Below are positions 9,223 through 18,752 of a DNA stretch of 64,000 nt, piece by piece. This DNA is from Brevibacterium sp. CBA3109 (GTDB taxonomy: Bacteria > Actinomycetota > Actinomycetes > Actinomycetales > Brevibacteriaceae). The position numbers and the translations under genes were made by a program. Position 1 is the first letter of the stretch; every line of letters begins with the position of its first letter. The DNA is taken from NCBI RefSeq assembly GCF_040256645.1, contig NZ_CP158281.1, forward strand, positions 2,728,001 through 2,792,000, written 5' to 3'. The notes beneath the pieces were generated by a model. That model was not told the origin of the DNA. It saw nothing but the letters and a program-made list of their open reading frames with translations, and ran no database searches.

Positions 9223-10275
9223 TCAGTTTCCTCCGGTCGGGGTGGTGTTGGTCGAATCGGCAGTGGCGTCAGTCGAGTCGGCGCTGCCACCGGCAGCGCG
9301 TCTGCCGCGGCGGGTGCGAGGCTTCTTCGCCCCATGCTTGCGGGTGGGAAGTCCGGTCAGTCCTGACATCACCTCGGGATCGATCGAGGACTGCCCTGCG
9401 GACTTGACGACAACATACTCGACTCGGCTAGTCAGATCCTGAGTATCAGGATCGCTGCCGAGTCGGCGCCGGACGAAGTCATCGCGTAGAAGCTGCCACC
9501 ACATATACAGGGCCATGACGGCGAAGATCAGCCATTCGATCGCGTAGCCCGCGGACTGCAGATCGAATCCGCCCTCGTCCCGCGTCGTCGTCGGGGGCAC
9601 GAAGGAGAGTCCGTCCGTCGCGATGGAGGCGGCGTCACCGGTGGCCTCCTCGGGGATGAGGAACCCCGAATAGGTCAGCAGGTCGGGGAACAGGTTGATC
9701 AGCTGTGCTGTTGAGACGCTGCGCACCTGCCCCTCGGGAAGAGAGTTACCGGGCATCGGACCCTCAACCGGGCCGATCTGTGCCTTCATCGTGACCGGGC
9801 CCTCGGCCGCACGGGATTCCATGGCGGTTTCCTCATCGGTGGTGAAACCGCGCAGAACCGGAATCGCGATGGTCTTGTCAGCGGCGGCACCGGCCGAATC
9901 GCCGAGGCGAGCGCCATCGGGCGCGAACATCGTCACGACCCAGTAGCCTTTGTCCCCATCAAGGACGCGCCCGGGGACGACGACCTGATCGTCCGGGAGC
10001 CAGTGTCCGGACAGGCTCACACGCTGGTCGGCGAGGATGCCCGGCATCGGGGCCTGGGCTTCCATAACGTCATTGAACGGTTCGATCTGCCCGACATCGG
10101 CCGATTCGACAGCATCGTTCTTGTGCTGAGCGCGGTCGACCTGCCATGCCGAGAGTCCGACGAAGCAGGTGACCATGATCAGCACGAAAAGCAGAGCCCC
10201 CAACCATTTGGGGGTCAGCGCCAGGCGGAACAGATCACACCACCGATCCAGGCTGATAGGGCGAGACGGTGACAT
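9223..10275 (-). CDS. SURF1 family cytochrome oxidase biogenesis protein
   Basis: 350 residues. SURF1 proteins assist cytochrome c oxidase assembly at the membrane. Two membrane helices bracket an extracytoplasmic domain: WLGALLFVLIMVTCFVGLSAWQVDRA near the N-terminus and YAIEWLIFAVMALYMWWQLLRDD near the C-terminus. The conserved LSGHWLPDDQVVVPGR segment is present. A Thr/Ser/Asp-rich tail follows. The ATG lies inside the end of guaB3, overlapping it by 41 bp. Confidence 0.88.
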   Translation of the reverse strand: MSPSRPISLDRWCDLFRLALTPKWLGALLFVLIMVTCFVGLSAWQVDRAQHKNDAVESADVGQIEPFNDVMEAQAPMPGILADQRVSLSGHWLPDDQVVVPGRVLDGDKGYWVVTMFAPDGARLGDSAGAAADKTIAIPVLRGFTTDEETAMESRAAEGPVTMKAQIGPVEGPMPGNSLPEGQVRSVSTAQLINLFPDLLTYSGFLIPEEATGDAASIATDGLSFVPPTTTRDEGGFDLQSAGYAIEWLIFAVMALYMWWQLLRDDFVRRRLGSDPDTQDLTSRVEYVVVKSAGQSSIDPEVMSGLTGLPTRKHGAKKPRTRRGRRAAGGSADSTDATADSTNTTPTGGN

Positions 10276-11368
10276 CTACGCGCTGGAATTCCTTCAGATC
10301 GACATAGCCTGTGGTCGCGAGTGCACGACGCAGGGCACCGGCGAGATTGAGTTCGCCGATAGCGGTTCGTCCTGGTCCGAACAGAACCTGCTCGAGACTG
10401 CCCACGGTTCCCAATTCCACGCGGTGCCCGCGGGGAAGTTCAGGGTGGTGGGCCTCGGCGCCCCAATGCATTCCGCGGCCGGGGGCCTCGGTCGACCGGG
10501 CCAGCGCGGTACCGAGCATGACAGCATCGGCACCGACGCCGAAGGCCTTGACGATCTCACCGCTGGTGCCCAGCCCGCCATCGGCGATGACATGGACATA
10601 GCGACCGCCGGATTCGTCCATGTAATCACGCCGGGCAGCGTGGACATCGGCGATCGCGGTGGCCATCGGAGCGTGGAGACCCAGGGTCTTGCGTGTCGTC
10701 GCCGCCGCTCCCCCACCGAAGCCGACGAGAACGCCGGCGGCACCGGTGCGCATGAGATGCAGGGCCGCGGTGTAGGTGGCAGCGCCACCGACGATGACGG
10801 GAACGTCGAGTTCGTAGATGAACTGCTTGAGATTGAGCGGCTCCGCATTTGCGGACACGTGCTCGGCAGAGACCGTGGTGCCGCGGATGACGAAGATGTC
10901 GACACCGGCATCGACGACGGTCTTGTAGAACTGCTGGGTCCGCTGCGGTGTCAGTGCACCGGCGACGGTGACTCCTGCTTCGCGGATCTGTTCGAGTCGG
11001 GCCGTGATGAGCTCGGCCTGGATGGGTGCGGAGTAGAGCTCCTGCATCCGCGCCGTCGCCATCTCTGCAGGCAGCTGGGCGATTTCGGCCAGCAGTGGGG
11101 CGGGGTCCTCATAGCGGGTCCACAGGCCCTCAAGGTCGAGAACGCCCAGACCACCGTGCTGGCCCAGAGCGATCACGGTCTCCGGGGACATGGCGGAGTC
11201 CATGGGGGCACCGATGAATGGGAGAGCGAACCTGTAGGCGTCGATCTGCCAGTCCAGCGATACGTCCTCGGGATCTCTGGTCCGCCGAGCAGGGATGACG
11301 GCGATATCGTCGAGTGAATAGCCGCGACGACCGCGCTTGCCTTTGCCGATTTCGATTTCAGAACTCAC
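10235..11368 (-). CDS. guaB3: GuaB3 family IMP dehydrogenase-related protein
   Basis: 377-residue actinobacterial GuaB3 protein: an IMPDH/GMP reductase TIM barrel without CBS domains. Visible parts are the N-terminus EIGKGKRGRRGYSLDDIAVIPARRTRDPE, the LPFIGAPMDSAMSP strand and HVIADGGLGTSGEIVKAFGVGADAVMLGTALA. The true IMPDH (guaB) is encoded separately at 39.5-41.0 kb. Reaction uncertain; in this family it is often annotated as IMPDH or GMP reductase. It heads the run leading to guaA. Confidence 0.93.
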   Translation of the reverse strand: MSSEIEIGKGKRGRRGYSLDDIAVIPARRTRDPEDVSLDWQIDAYRFALPFIGAPMDSAMSPETVIALGQHGGLGVLDLEGLWTRYEDPAPLLAEIAQLPAEMATARMQELYSAPIQAELITARLEQIREAGVTVAGALTPQRTQQFYKTVVDAGVDIFVIRGTTVSAEHVSANAEPLNLKQFIYELDVPVIVGGAATYTAALHLMRTGAAGVLVGFGGGAAATTRKTLGLHAPMATAIADVHAARRDYMDESGGRYVHVIADGGLGTSGEIVKAFGVGADAVMLGTALARSTEAPGRGMHWGAEAHHPELPRGHRVELGTVGSLEQVLFGPGRTAIGELNLAGALRRALATTGYVDLKEFQRVDVTVSPYQPGSVV

Positions 11369-11451
11369 CCGAACAGCCTATCCCACCGCTCTGACGCCGG
11401 GGACTCAGCTCACTATGAGGAACGGTGCGTCTCCCTGGGCAGAACGGTCTC

Positions 11452-12354
11452 TCAGCGGGCCAGATAGTCGGCCACAACTGCCTCGGCGGCGGTGACGAAG
11501 GACCGCACGTGCGGCAGGTGAGCCTCGCGCTCACGCACATGCATGACCACACGGCGCATGGGCGTGGGGTCGGTGAGGCCGACGGCGGTCAGACCCGGCC
11601 GCAGCTGGGCAGAAGACAGGCGGGGCAAGACGGTGATGGCCAGGTTCGAGGCGACGAGGGCGAGCGCGGCGAACTCGTCTTCCGAGGCGGCGAAGGTCCG
11701 GGGTTCGAATCCGGCGGCGGCGCACGCGAGGTCGACGACCCGGCTCGTCGGTCCCGCCCACAGATCGTAGTCGACCCACCGCTGGTCCTCGAGGTCTTTG
11801 AACGGGACGGACTCGAGCCTCGCGAACCGGTGCCTGTCCGAGACCACGACTCGGTAGTCGTCATCGAAGAGGACCGTGCGCGTCATTCCGGGCAGGTGGA
11901 CCTCGTCATCCTGTGGAACTTCGCTGCGGATCTCGATCGTGCAGTGGCTGCGGCGGACCTTGGCCGGTTCATTGAGTTGGATGTCGAAGCGCATATCTGG
12001 GTGTTCGCGGGCGACCGGCTCGATGATCCCCGGCAGCAGTCCGGCGTTGAAGGACGTGAATGCTGCGATGCGCATGCGGGGTCGGTTCACGGTGCGGAAG
12101 CTCTCCACCAGGGTGTCGAGCCGGCTCAGGCCGGTGAAGACGTCCGCAGATTCCTCGGCCAGGCGTTTGCCCAGGTCCGTGATCTCGATGCCGCGGCCGG
12201 ACCTGCGATAGAGGGGGACGCCGACGGACTTCTGCAGGGTGGTGATGTGCTGGCTGACCGTGGCCGATGTGTAGTTGAGGCTTCTGGCGGCGTCGACGAC
12301 GGAGCCGGTGGCCACGACGGCCCGCCAGATACGCAGTCGGTTGAGATCCCACAT
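11452..12354 (-). CDS. LysR family transcriptional regulator
   Basis: 300 residues with an N-terminal winged helix-turn-helix (RLRIWRAVVATGSVVDAARSLNYTSATVSQHITTLQK) and a LysR substrate domain. It is divergent from a LysE-type exporter with 226 bp between them, the layout of lysG-lysE and argP-argO, so it probably controls that exporter in response to an amino acid. Ligand unknown. Confidence 0.85.
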   Translation of the reverse strand: MWDLNRLRIWRAVVATGSVVDAARSLNYTSATVSQHITTLQKSVGVPLYRRSGRGIEITDLGKRLAEESADVFTGLSRLDTLVESFRTVNRPRMRIAAFTSFNAGLLPGIIEPVAREHPDMRFDIQLNEPAKVRRSHCTIEIRSEVPQDDEVHLPGMTRTVLFDDDYRVVVSDRHRFARLESVPFKDLEDQRWVDYDLWAGPTSRVVDLACAAAGFEPRTFAASEDEFAALALVASNLAITVLPRLSSAQLRPGLTAVGLTDPTPMRRVVMHVREREAHLPHVRSFVTAAEAVVADYLAR

Positions 12355-12580
12355 GCGCTCAGACTAGCCGATGACTGTTCGGTGATGCCGAATGGTTGTT
12401 AGCAAATGATTGCTTTTCCCGATCTGTTGTATCGGGCTGACCTGCGGCAGAATTAAGACAGAGCTCGTCGCGTCTGTGTCGTATCGATTCGTGCGCATCA
12501 CCTCGGGCCGTCATCGTGCAGCGTCGCATTTGCCACCCCGACCAGGTCACCCGCCTGGCCGCTGTCCTTGAAGGAGCACC

Positions 12581-13321
12581 ATGACCGGACCCGAGCTCAT
12601 CACCATCGCCGGAGCCGCGACCGTCCTGGCCGTCACTCCCGGCCCCGAGACGATCCTCACCGTTCGCCTCTCGGCCCTGCGCCGCAAGGCCGGGCTGATC
12701 TATTCGCTGGGCTCCGCCACCGGAATGACGATCTGGATGATCGCGGCTCTGACCGGCATCTCCGCCCTCCTCACAACTTTCCCTTCGGCCCTGCACGTAC
12801 TCAAGGTCGTCGGAGGACTCTACCTGTGCCTGCTCGGTGTGCTGGCCGCCCGGCAGGCCCTGCGGATCCGCTCCGAACTGCGCGGGGAGCCTCCGCGCGG
12901 ACAGGTCAGCGAGATCGTGGCGGCCACCGATGATCTCGACGAGCTTGTGGCCTCCGAGGCGGGTGCCGGCTCTCCTGCTGATGCGAGCACTGACTCCGGT
13001 GCGAAGAAGTCCTGGGGGCAGCTGCGGTCGGTCATCTCGTATCGTCGGGGCCTGATCTCTTCGTTGAGCAACCCGAAGGCGGGACTGTTCTTCCTCGCCG
13101 TCATGCCGACCCTGGTGCCATCCTCCGCCGCGGGTGTCGACTACCTGCTGCTGATCTCGGTCGTGATCGGACTGATGTTGGCCTACCAGATCCTTCTCGC
13201 CTTCATCGCCGGTATGGCCGCGGCTGCCCTGCAGAGGAGGAGCACCGACTTCTACATCGAAGCCGTCTCCTCCGCGGTCCTTGTGATCATGGGCATCGTC
13301 GTCATCGCTATCCCGGTGTAG
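12581..13321 (+). CDS. LysE/RhtB family amino-acid exporter
   Basis: 246 residues with about six membrane helices. The family signature lies at the start (AATVLAVTPGPETILTVRL), and SLSNPKAGLFFLAVMPTLVP lies in the middle. Between helices 3 and 4 there is a long acidic cytoplasmic loop (about residues 100-150), larger than in typical RhtB proteins. ATG at 12581 is preceded by AAGGAG. Divergent from the LysR gene, which likely regulates it. Confidence 0.88.
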   Translation: MTGPELITIAGAATVLAVTPGPETILTVRLSALRRKAGLIYSLGSATGMTIWMIAALTGISALLTTFPSALHVLKVVGGLYLCLLGVLAARQALRIRSELRGEPPRGQVSEIVAATDDLDELVASEAGAGSPADASTDSGAKKSWGQLRSVISYRRGLISSLSNPKAGLFFLAVMPTLVPSSAAGVDYLLLISVVIGLMLAYQILLAFIAGMAAAALQRRSTDFYIEAVSSAVLVIMGIVVIAIPV

Positions 13322-13635
13322 CGCCAGCCCACGCCAGCGGCGAGCGTGTTGTCGGCCAGGTGCCGACAGCAGGTGCCGACAGCAGATTGGGAGGCAAGAA
13401 GGTGCGGGCCGAGGGCAATGCCCCGGCGCAGTCTCCGCCGTAACCGGTGCTGCCGACTCGGACGGTTCTGATTTCACTGTTGACACTGTCGGCGTCACTG
13501 TCAGCTTCACCGTTGGCTTCGACAGCGACGTCGACAGCGGCCTCGACAGCGACCTTGCTGAGTCAGTCAGCACACAACTGTCGATGTTCCCACAGGATGA
13601 ATCGCGCGAAGAATCACGCGCAGCAGTCGATATCG
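13322..13635. other. Intergenic region without a supported gene
   Basis: 314 bp between the convergent LysE and panC genes. It contains short GACAGC/TCGACAGCG reiterations (about 13370-13555), including two copies of CAGGTGCCGACAGCAG. One forward frame is open across part of it but is low-complexity and lacks a plausible start. I see no gene or clear terminator. Confidence 0.5.
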
Positions 13636-13704
13636 TTTTCGCAGACTGGTGGAAATTGTTTTCGCAGACCGGTGGAAATGGATCACACAGAACGGTGGAA
13701 TTCG
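13636..13704. repeat. 23-bp tandem repeat, 3 copies, overlapping the panC stop
   Basis: Units 13636-13658, 13659-13681 and 13682-13704. The first two share TTTTCGCAGA.TGGTGGAAAT-type sequence; the third is more diverged but keeps CAGA.CGGTGGAA. The panC stop codon (13683-13685) and last codons lie in unit 3. Confidence 0.75.
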
Positions 13705-14537
13705 AGGGGCACATTATCGATGAGGTGAGTTCCCCCAACGGTCACTGAGACGAGCAGCAGCGCCTGCCCCGCGAAGTCCTGTGCACACGGCTGAAAGGTC
13801 GTCGAGTCAACGAGGCCGAGATAGCCGAGGCTGAGGTCTCCCCGCTCAGCAGCTGCATCAAGCACGGCCTGCGCTGCAGCCTCAACACCGACCGGCGATC
13901 CATCGGAGGCCGCTTGGGCTGCGACGTCCAAGGCGCGAGGGATCGCCAGCGCGACTGCACGGTCAGCGGTCGCCAGGTATTCGTTGCGGCTCGACATGGC
14001 GAGGCCGTCTCCGTCGCGGACCACCGGCAGGCCGATCAGCTCGATGTCGAAGTTGAGGTCAGCGATCATGCGTTTGACCAGGCAGAACTGCTGGATGTCC
14101 TTGAGGCCGAAGATCGCCGAGTCCGGTGCCGCCAGGGTGAAGAGCTTGGCCACCACGGTCAGGACCCCGTCGAAATGACCTGGTCGTGCCGCGCCTTCGT
14201 ACACCGTGCCCATCCGCCCGGACGACACCGTGACCTCCGGTGCTGCGGGGTACATCTCCCCCAACGCCGGAGCGAACACGAAGTCGACTCCTGCCGCCTC
14301 GCAGATTTCCAAGTCAGCCTGGAAGGGCCGCGGGTATCTGCCGAAGTCTTCGTCGGCGCCGAACTGCAGCGGGTTGACGAAGATGCTGGTCACGACCGAG
14401 TCTCCGGATTCTCGGGCCCGATCCATCAGTGCCCGGTGGCCGGAATGCAGGGCACCCATCGTCGGCACCAGAGACACGGTGCCCGACTGCCGTTTCCGCC
14501 AGGCACGCAGAGCCTGAATCCCACCGACCTCCATCAC
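13683..14537 (-). CDS. panC: Pantoate-beta-alanine ligase
   Basis: Joins pantoate and beta-alanine with ATP to give pantothenate. 284 residues. Adenylate-forming motifs are seen: [15 protein letters not shown] near the N-terminus, [33 protein letters not shown] and the KMSKS-like MSSRNEYL. The last residues (LEFHRSV) extend past the usual end and are encoded by a tandem repeat. ATG overlaps the panB stop by ATGA. No panD is in the window. Confidence 0.95.
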   Translation of the reverse strand: MMEVGGIQALRAWRKRQSGTVSLVPTMGALHSGHRALMDRARESGDSVVTSIFVNPLQFGADEDFGRYPRPFQADLEICEAAGVDFVFAPALGEMYPAAPEVTVSSGRMGTVYEGAARPGHFDGVLTVVAKLFTLAAPDSAIFGLKDIQQFCLVKRMIADLNFDIELIGLPVVRDGDGLAMSSRNEYLATADRAVALAIPRALDVAAQAASDGSPVGVEAAAQAVLDAAAERGDLSLGYLGLVDSTTFQPCAQDFAGQALLLVSVTVGGTHLIDNVPLEFHRSV

Positions 14538-15472
14538 TGGAAGCTCCTCTCCGGCTCGGGGAATTCGCCACTCCTGACCTCATCGACATAGCGACCGACG
14601 GCATCGGAGAGCACCGAATGCAGGTCGGCGTAGCGTTTGACGAACTGTGGAGTTTTGCCGGTCCTCAGTCCTGCCATGTCCTGCCAGACGAGCACCTGGG
14701 CATCGCAGTCGGCACCGGCACCGATTCCCACGGTCGGAATCGTCATCTCCGCCGTGACCTGCGCGGCCAACCCGGCCGGAACCATCTCCATGACCACGGA
14801 GAACGCCCCCGCCTCGGCGACGGCACGGGCATCGGCCAAGAGCGCATCACCGGCATCCCCACGCCCCTGGACCTTGTACCCGCCGAGGTTGTGCTCGGCT
14901 TGAGGTGTGAATCCGATGTGGGCCATCACCGGTATGCCAGCGGTCGTGATCGCCCGGATCCGAGAAGCCACAGCCACTCCTCCCTCGAGCTTGACCGCGT
15001 GGACACCGGCTTCCTTCATGAAGCGCACGGCCGTCGCGACCGCCTGCTCGTCGGAGATCTCATAGCTGCCGAACGGCAGATCCGCGACGATCAGCGCCCG
15101 GGAGGTCGCACCGGAAACGGCTCGGGCCAGGGGAATGAGCTCATCGACGGTGACAGGCAGTGTGGTCTCGTGGCCGTAGACATTGTTCGCCGCGGAATCG
15201 CCGACCAGCAGCACCTCGACGCCGGCCTGCTCGAACAGTGCGGCCGTGTACTGGTCGTAGCTGGTCAGCATCGCCCAGCGCCGGCCCTGTGTCTTGGCTT
15301 TGATGAGGTCCAGAGTCCGCACCCGCCGAGGTGGTGCCGCAGCCGCACCGGCAGCAGCAGTGGATGCGGGGCCGCTCCCATAGGGCGGAGTCATCTCGGG
15401 CTGGTCGGATGTGGAGTTCTCAGGCTGTGCAGGTGCGGGTCGATCTGGTGTCGGACTATCGGGCAGGGGCAT
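14534..15472 (-). CDS. panB: 3-methyl-2-oxobutanoate hydroxymethyltransferase
   Basis: Ketopantoate synthesis, first step of the pantothenate branch. TIM-barrel motifs seen: [33 protein letters not shown] (metal Asp), [18 protein letters not shown] and [21 protein letters not shown] chose the ATG at 15472 (MPLPDSPTP), because AAGAGG sits 6 bases before it; the open frame reaches 15643 but the added residues look spurious. A Pro/Ala-rich leader of about 45 residues precedes the catalytic domain. Confidence 0.93.
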   Translation of the reverse strand: MPLPDSPTPDRPAPAQPENSTSDQPEMTPPYGSGPASTAAAGAAAAPPRRVRTLDLIKAKTQGRRWAMLTSYDQYTAALFEQAGVEVLLVGDSAANNVYGHETTLPVTVDELIPLARAVSGATSRALIVADLPFGSYEISDEQAVATAVRFMKEAGVHAVKLEGGVAVASRIRAITTAGIPVMAHIGFTPQAEHNLGGYKVQGRGDAGDALLADARAVAEAGAFSVVMEMVPAGLAAQVTAEMTIPTVGIGAGADCDAQVLVWQDMAGLRTGKTPQFVKRYADLHSVLSDAVGRYVDEVRSGEFPEPERSFQ

Positions 15473-15754
15473 GGGCATCCTCTTCGGTCGGCCTTCGTCT
15501 GGTTGGCAACGCTGCGACAGCGCCGCATATGCGCAAGTCGGCGGCAGGCTGTAGTGCCGGCCGAATCGCGCGAGTTCACGTTCGGGTCGACTCGGGTTGC
15601 GAGCCAGTTTCCAGACTAGATCATCGACCCTGGTCCGCCGCACGGTGGTGTTTTACATTACGAGCAATGATGATTAAGCTCAAATCTGCGCAAAACTTTT
15701 CCGGGAGCGCGCTGACCTGTTCCACGGGCGCGCCGCTCCACTCTGCGAAGGACG

Positions 15755-17041
15755 ATGATGACCACAACAGCCTCGATCGAGCTCACCCTCAAGGACATCT
15801 CCGCGAAGGGCAAGAACGACGAAATGTGTTCGACCGACCTCATCGATGCCCCGTGGGACGTCGACGCCAAGCCTGGCTATGGGCCCGGCGCTTCGATGGA
15901 CGATTCGATTCCCGTCGCAGCCCCACGCCAGGGTGAGATCCCCGCTGAGTACCGGGATGCCTCGGCGGACGAGCTCAATGACCGGATCATCCGCGCCAAG
16001 GAGAAGCTCGGCGACCGGGTCGTCATCCTCGGCCACCACTATCAGCGCGTCGAGGTCGTCGAGCACGCGGATTACATCGGCGACTCGTTCATGCTCGCCA
16101 AGGCTGCCCAGAATCATCCCGAGGCCGAGGCGATCGTCTTCTGCGGCGTCCATTTCATGGCCGAGACCGCTGACCTGCTCTCCACACCCGAACAGTCGGT
16201 CATCCTGCCCAACCTCGCGGCCGGTTGCTCGATGGCTGATATGGCCGACATCGACCAGGTCGAGGACTGCTGGGAACAGCTGACCGATCTGTTGGGTGAC
16301 GAGTCTGATGCTGACGGCAAGGTGCCCGTCATCCCGGTGACCTACATGAATTCCTCGGCCGCGATCAAGGGATTCTGCGGCCGCAACGGCGGCATCGTGT
16401 GCACCTCTTCCAACGCCGAGGTGGTCCTTGAGTGGGCCTTCGAGCGCGGTCAGCGTGTGCTCTTCTTCCCCGACCAGCACCTGGGCCGCAACACCGCTCT
16501 GAACATGGGCATCGACATCGAGGCCATGCCACTGTGGAACCCGGCTCGACCCCTGGGCAACAACTCCCCCAGCACCATCGAGGACTCGAAGGTCATCCTG
16601 TGGCAGGGATTCTGCTCGGTGCACAAGCGCTTCACCCCCGCACAGATCGACAAGGCACGCGTCGATCACCCCGATGTGCGCGTCATCGTCCACCCCGAGT
16701 GCCCACAGGAAACCGTGGCCGCCGCCGATGAGTCCGGGTCGACGGCCTACATCACGAAGGCCATCGCCGAGGCGACCGAACCGACCACGTTCGCCATCGG
16801 CACCGAGATCAACCTCGTTCAGCGGCTGGCGGCCGAGCATCCCGAGCACACCATCTTCTGCCTCGATCCCGTCGTGTGCCCGTGCTCGACGATGTACCGG
16901 ATCCACCCCGGCTACATCGCCTGGGTCCTCGAATCGCTGCTCGACGGCACCGTGATCAATCAGATCTCCGTCGACGCCGAGGTGGCCGATCCGGCCCGTG
17001 TATCCCTGGAGCGGATGCTCGCCGCGAAGCCGCGGATCTGA
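15755..17041 (+). CDS. nadA: Quinolinate synthase A
   Basis: Condenses iminoaspartate with dihydroxyacetone phosphate to quinolinate using a 4Fe-4S cluster. 428 residues. Conserved parts are VILGHHYQRVEVVEHADYIGDSF, FCGVHFMAETADLL, and cluster cysteines in IVFCGV, HPECPQE and DPVVCPCSTMYRI. Two ATGs (15755, 15758) follow GAAGGA; the second has better spacing. The 282 bp upstream hold the nad operon promoter, but I recognise no NrtR or NiaR site. Followed 7 bp later by nadB. Confidence 0.95.
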   Translation: MMTTTASIELTLKDISAKGKNDEMCSTDLIDAPWDVDAKPGYGPGASMDDSIPVAAPRQGEIPAEYRDASADELNDRIIRAKEKLGDRVVILGHHYQRVEVVEHADYIGDSFMLAKAAQNHPEAEAIVFCGVHFMAETADLLSTPEQSVILPNLAAGCSMADMADIDQVEDCWEQLTDLLGDESDADGKVPVIPVTYMNSSAAIKGFCGRNGGIVCTSSNAEVVLEWAFERGQRVLFFPDQHLGRNTALNMGIDIEAMPLWNPARPLGNNSPSTIEDSKVILWQGFCSVHKRFTPAQIDKARVDHPDVRVIVHPECPQETVAAADESGSTAYITKAIAEATEPTTFAIGTEINLVQRLAAEHPEHTIFCLDPVVCPCSTMYRIHPGYIAWVLESLLDGTVINQISVDAEVADPARVSLERMLAAKPRI

Positions 17042-17048
17042 GCGGCTC

Positions 17049-18752
17049 GTGAGTCACGTACTCATCATCGGCTCCGGCATCGCCGGGCTGACCACCGCTC
17101 TGCGGCTGGCCGGCAGACACGAGGTCACCGTGGTGACCAAAGACGGTGTGGGCGAGTCGAATACGGCCATGGCCCAGGGCGGAATCGCCGGAGTGCTCGC
17201 AGCCGATGACACCGTCGAAGCCCACGTCGCCGACACCCTGGTCGCCGGTACCGGGCTCGGCGATGAGGCCGCCGTCCGCGTGCTGTGTACCGAGGGCCCT
17301 GACCGAATCCTCGAGCTTGCGGCCGCAGGTGTCGACTTCGACCGCGACAGGACCGGTGAATGGTCGCGCGGCCTGGAGGGCGCGCATTCGATTCCGCGCA
17401 TCCTCCATGCCGGAGGCGACGCCACCGGCAAAGCGATCATCGAGGCGCTGACGAACGCACTTCGTGCCGCAGTCGCTGCCGGCAGGGTCCGATTGCTCGA
17501 GCACACGATGCTTCTCGACCTGGTCACCGCACCTACGGGGCCTTCGGAGGCTACGGGTCCTGCAGGTTCTGCGGTTCCTACGGGGCCGGCGGGGTCTGTG
17601 GTTCCTACGGGGCCGGCGGGGTCTCCAGCGAGACACACGAGCAGGTGCACCGGAGTGTCGCTGCTGCGCAACGGAGTCCACGAATTCCTCGCGGCCGATG
17701 CAGTGATCCTGGCGACAGGTGGGGCGGGTCAGCTCTACGCCCACACGACGAATCCTGAAGGCGCAACCGGCGATGGACTGGCCGCCGCGATCCGTGCAGG
17801 CGCCGCCGTGTCCGACATGGAGTTCTACCAATTCCATCCCACCGCGTTGGCCGGATCCGGGTTCCTCATCTCCGAGGCGGTCCGTGGCGCCGGAGCTCTC
17901 CTCCTCGACGCGAACGGTCACCGGTTCATGCCAGACATCGATCGCCGAGGTGAGCTGGCGCCCCGTGATGTCGTGGCCTTGGCGATCCACCGGAGAATGG
18001 CCGAACAGAATGGTCTCCCCTGCTATCTCGATGCCCGATCTGTTCCCGAAGTCGTGACTCACTTTCCCAGCATCGCCCGCGGCCTGGCTGCTCATGGTTT
18101 CGATCTGGCCGCCGATCTCATCCCGGTCACACCGGCCGCCCACTACTTCATGGGCGGCATCAACACTGACCTGGACGGACGCACCAACATCGCAGGACTC
18201 TTCGCCGTCGGCGAGGTCGCCTGCAGCGGTGTGCACGGTGCCAACCGTCTGGCCTCGAACTCCCTGCTCGAGGGAGCCGTCTTCGGAGCCCGCGCGGCCG
18301 AGGCGATTGCGACGGAGTTCGAAACGCGAACGGGGCCGATACCGGAACCGAGCCGAGCATCGCATTCGGCGACGGCAGCGTCGTTGTCGTTGTCGACGAA
18401 ACTCGGTTCGTCCTCCAACCGGATCTCCCGTGAGGAACTCCAAGAACTCGCGTGGACCCACCTCGGCGTGGAACGAGAGGGACACGGACTGCGCACCGTG
18501 CTCGACCGCCTCGGCGAGGGTAGGCCGCTCGTCACTGATGTTGAACCTGCCGAATTCCGCGAAGGATTCGAGACTGCGAATCTTGCGCATATTGCGCGAT
18601 ACATCGCGGCTCAGGCCCTCGCCAGGCAGGAGAGTCGAGGTGCCCACACCCGCACCGACTTCCCCACGTCCGGCGCACTGTCGACGCGACGGCCCGAATC
18701 CGTCGACCTCATGTCCACCTCTTCCCTGCTTCAGGAGGCCGCCTCATGCTGA
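17049..18752 (+). CDS. nadB: L-aspartate oxidase with a repeat-encoded insertion
   Basis: FAD enzyme making iminoaspartate for NadA. The start is GTG at 17049 (VSHVLIIGSGIAGLTTALRL), 7 bases after the nadA stop, giving 567 residues. FAD motif GSGIAGL, the NTAMAQGGIAGVL loop, FYQFHPTAL and HYFMGGINTDLDGRTNI are present. An extra Gly-Pro-Ala-Ser-rich segment (about residues 163-193, with VPTGPAGSV repeated) interrupts the FAD domain and is encoded by a 27-bp tandem repeat. Another Ser-rich stretch lies near residues 430-460. Overlaps nadC by 7 bp. Confidence 0.95.
   Translation: MSHVLIIGSGIAGLTTALRLAGRHEVTVVTKDGVGESNTAMAQGGIAGVLAADDTVEAHVADTLVAGTGLGDEAAVRVLCTEGPDRILELAAAGVDFDRDRTGEWSRGLEGAHSIPRILHAGGDATGKAIIEALTNALRAAVAAGRVRLLEHTMLLDLVTAPTGPSEATGPAGSAVPTGPAGSVVPTGPAGSPARHTSRCTGVSLLRNGVHEFLAADAVILATGGAGQLYAHTTNPEGATGDGLAAAIRAGAAVSDMEFYQFHPTALAGSGFLISEAVRGAGALLLDANGHRFMPDIDRRGELAPRDVVALAIHRRMAEQNGLPCYLDARSVPEVVTHFPSIARGLAAHGFDLAADLIPVTPAAHYFMGGINTDLDGRTNIAGLFAVGEVACSGVHGANRLASNSLLEGAVFGARAAEAIATEFETRTGPIPEPSRASHSATAASLSLSTKLGSSSNRISREELQELAWTHLGVEREGHGLRTVLDRLGEGRPLVTDVEPAEFREGFETANLAHIARYIAAQALARQESRGAHTRTDFPTSGALSTRRPESVDLMSTSSLLQEAASC
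17573..17626 (+). repeat. 27-bp in-frame tandem repeat inside nadB
   Basis: Units 17573-17599 and 17600-17626 are identical except for the last two bases, and encode VPTGPAGSV/VPTGPAGSP. A degenerate 24-bp relative precedes them (about 17549-17572). Nine-residue periodicity keeps the frame. Confidence 0.85.

Noticed and set aside
12359..13738. 459-codon minus-strand frame opposite the LysE exporter
   Set aside because: Low-complexity translation without a recognisable domain; the plus-strand exporter is clear.
15481..15643. N-terminal extension of PanB
   Set aside because: Not needed for the fold; ATG 15472 has the correctly spaced ribosome site.
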